A DNA stretch of 14,657 nucleotides, taken from contig JALRGZ010000063.1 of assembly GCA_023253295.1 (NCBI GenBank), positions 1 through 14,657 on the forward strand, written 5' to 3'. The DNA is from Flavobacterium sp. (GTDB lineage Bacteria > Bacteroidota > Bacteroidia > Flavobacteriales > Flavobacteriaceae). The notes under the pieces are model-generated. The model had not been told where the DNA came from. It did no database searches and saw nothing but the letters and a program-made list of their open reading frames with translations. Both the position numbers and the translations under genes were made by a program. Each line of letters starts with the position of its first letter. Position 1 is the stretch's first letter. This document shows positions 14,620-14,657 of this stretch, piece after piece.

Positions 14620-14657
14620 CGAATAATAGCTTCTTGTACTGGTGTACCGAAATATAC
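14562..14657 (-). CDS. Unidentified partial reading frame entering from the right edge
   Basis: On the minus strand the frame is open from the window edge and reads VYFGTPVQEAIIRYNNSDSP, then IERNKIL, before running into the reverse complement of the CLC gene and stopping at 14562. The part up to about 14590 looks like genuine protein: helix-like, without low complexity, and ending where the CLC gene loses similarity. The VQEAIIxYN...RNKI pattern reminds me of N-terminal regions of some T4-like phage proteins, but I cannot name it reliably. The final SRKS residues come from antisense CLC sequence. It is probably an unrelated gene joined to the CLC gene at about 14590. Confidence 0.35.
   Translation of the reverse strand, partial: VYFGTPVQEAIIRYNNSDSPIERNKILSRKS

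Noticed and set aside
1..14657. Defence island, CRISPR, integrative element or biosynthetic cluster
   Set aside because: No repeat arrays, integrase, transposase, nuclease or synthase genes are seen; the only hint of foreign DNA is the last about 70 bases.

Overview
This window looks like chromosomal DNA from a Flavobacterium-like member of the Bacteroidota. The DNA is AT-rich. Genes lack clear Shine-Dalgarno sequences, and several starts are preceded by the Bacteroidota -7 promoter element TAnnTTTG. One secreted protease carries a C-terminal type IX secretion (T9SS) sorting domain. The core proteins (GuaA, PyrG, YidC, MnmA) have flavobacterial-type sequences. I recognised no RNA gene, CRISPR array, insertion sequence or complete prophage.

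Bases 1 to about 12,980 are all transcribed leftwards. In transcription order (right to left) they hold: two related small secreted proteins of unknown function (12378-12980 and 11561-12259), GMP synthetase guaA, a four-LysM protein fused to a periplasmic-binding-protein-like domain, a small DUF3820 protein, CTP synthase pyrG, membrane insertase yidC, a MORN-repeat secreted protein, the tRNA thiolase mnmA, an S8 protease exported by T9SS, and the first 50 codons of a nitronate monooxygenase-like enzyme cut by the left edge. Hairpin terminators after guaA, DUF3820, yidC and mnmA divide the strand into units: guaA; lysM-DUF3820; pyrG-yidC; MORN protein with or without mnmA; protease-nitronate monooxygenase.

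From 13205 transcription is rightwards. A RidA-fold protein lacking the catalytic arginine is followed by a CLC-family anion transporter whose GREGT and GNN motifs suggest the fluoride-exporting branch. The intergenic gap between them holds a strong GC-rich hairpin. The CLC gene stops matching its family near base 14,590, about 100 residues short. At the same point an unrelated reading frame enters from the right edge on the other strand. This is either a real rearrangement or an assembly chimera, and it is the most unusual point in the window.

Most of the window is housekeeping: nucleotide synthesis (guaA, pyrG), membrane-protein biogenesis (yidC), tRNA modification (mnmA) and envelope proteins. 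I see no convincing new multi-gene system. The observations most worth checking are the 14,590 junction, the apparently leaderless guaA transcript, the tandem secreted paralogs, the ridA-clc hairpin, and terminators whose G-U pairs make them work in one direction.
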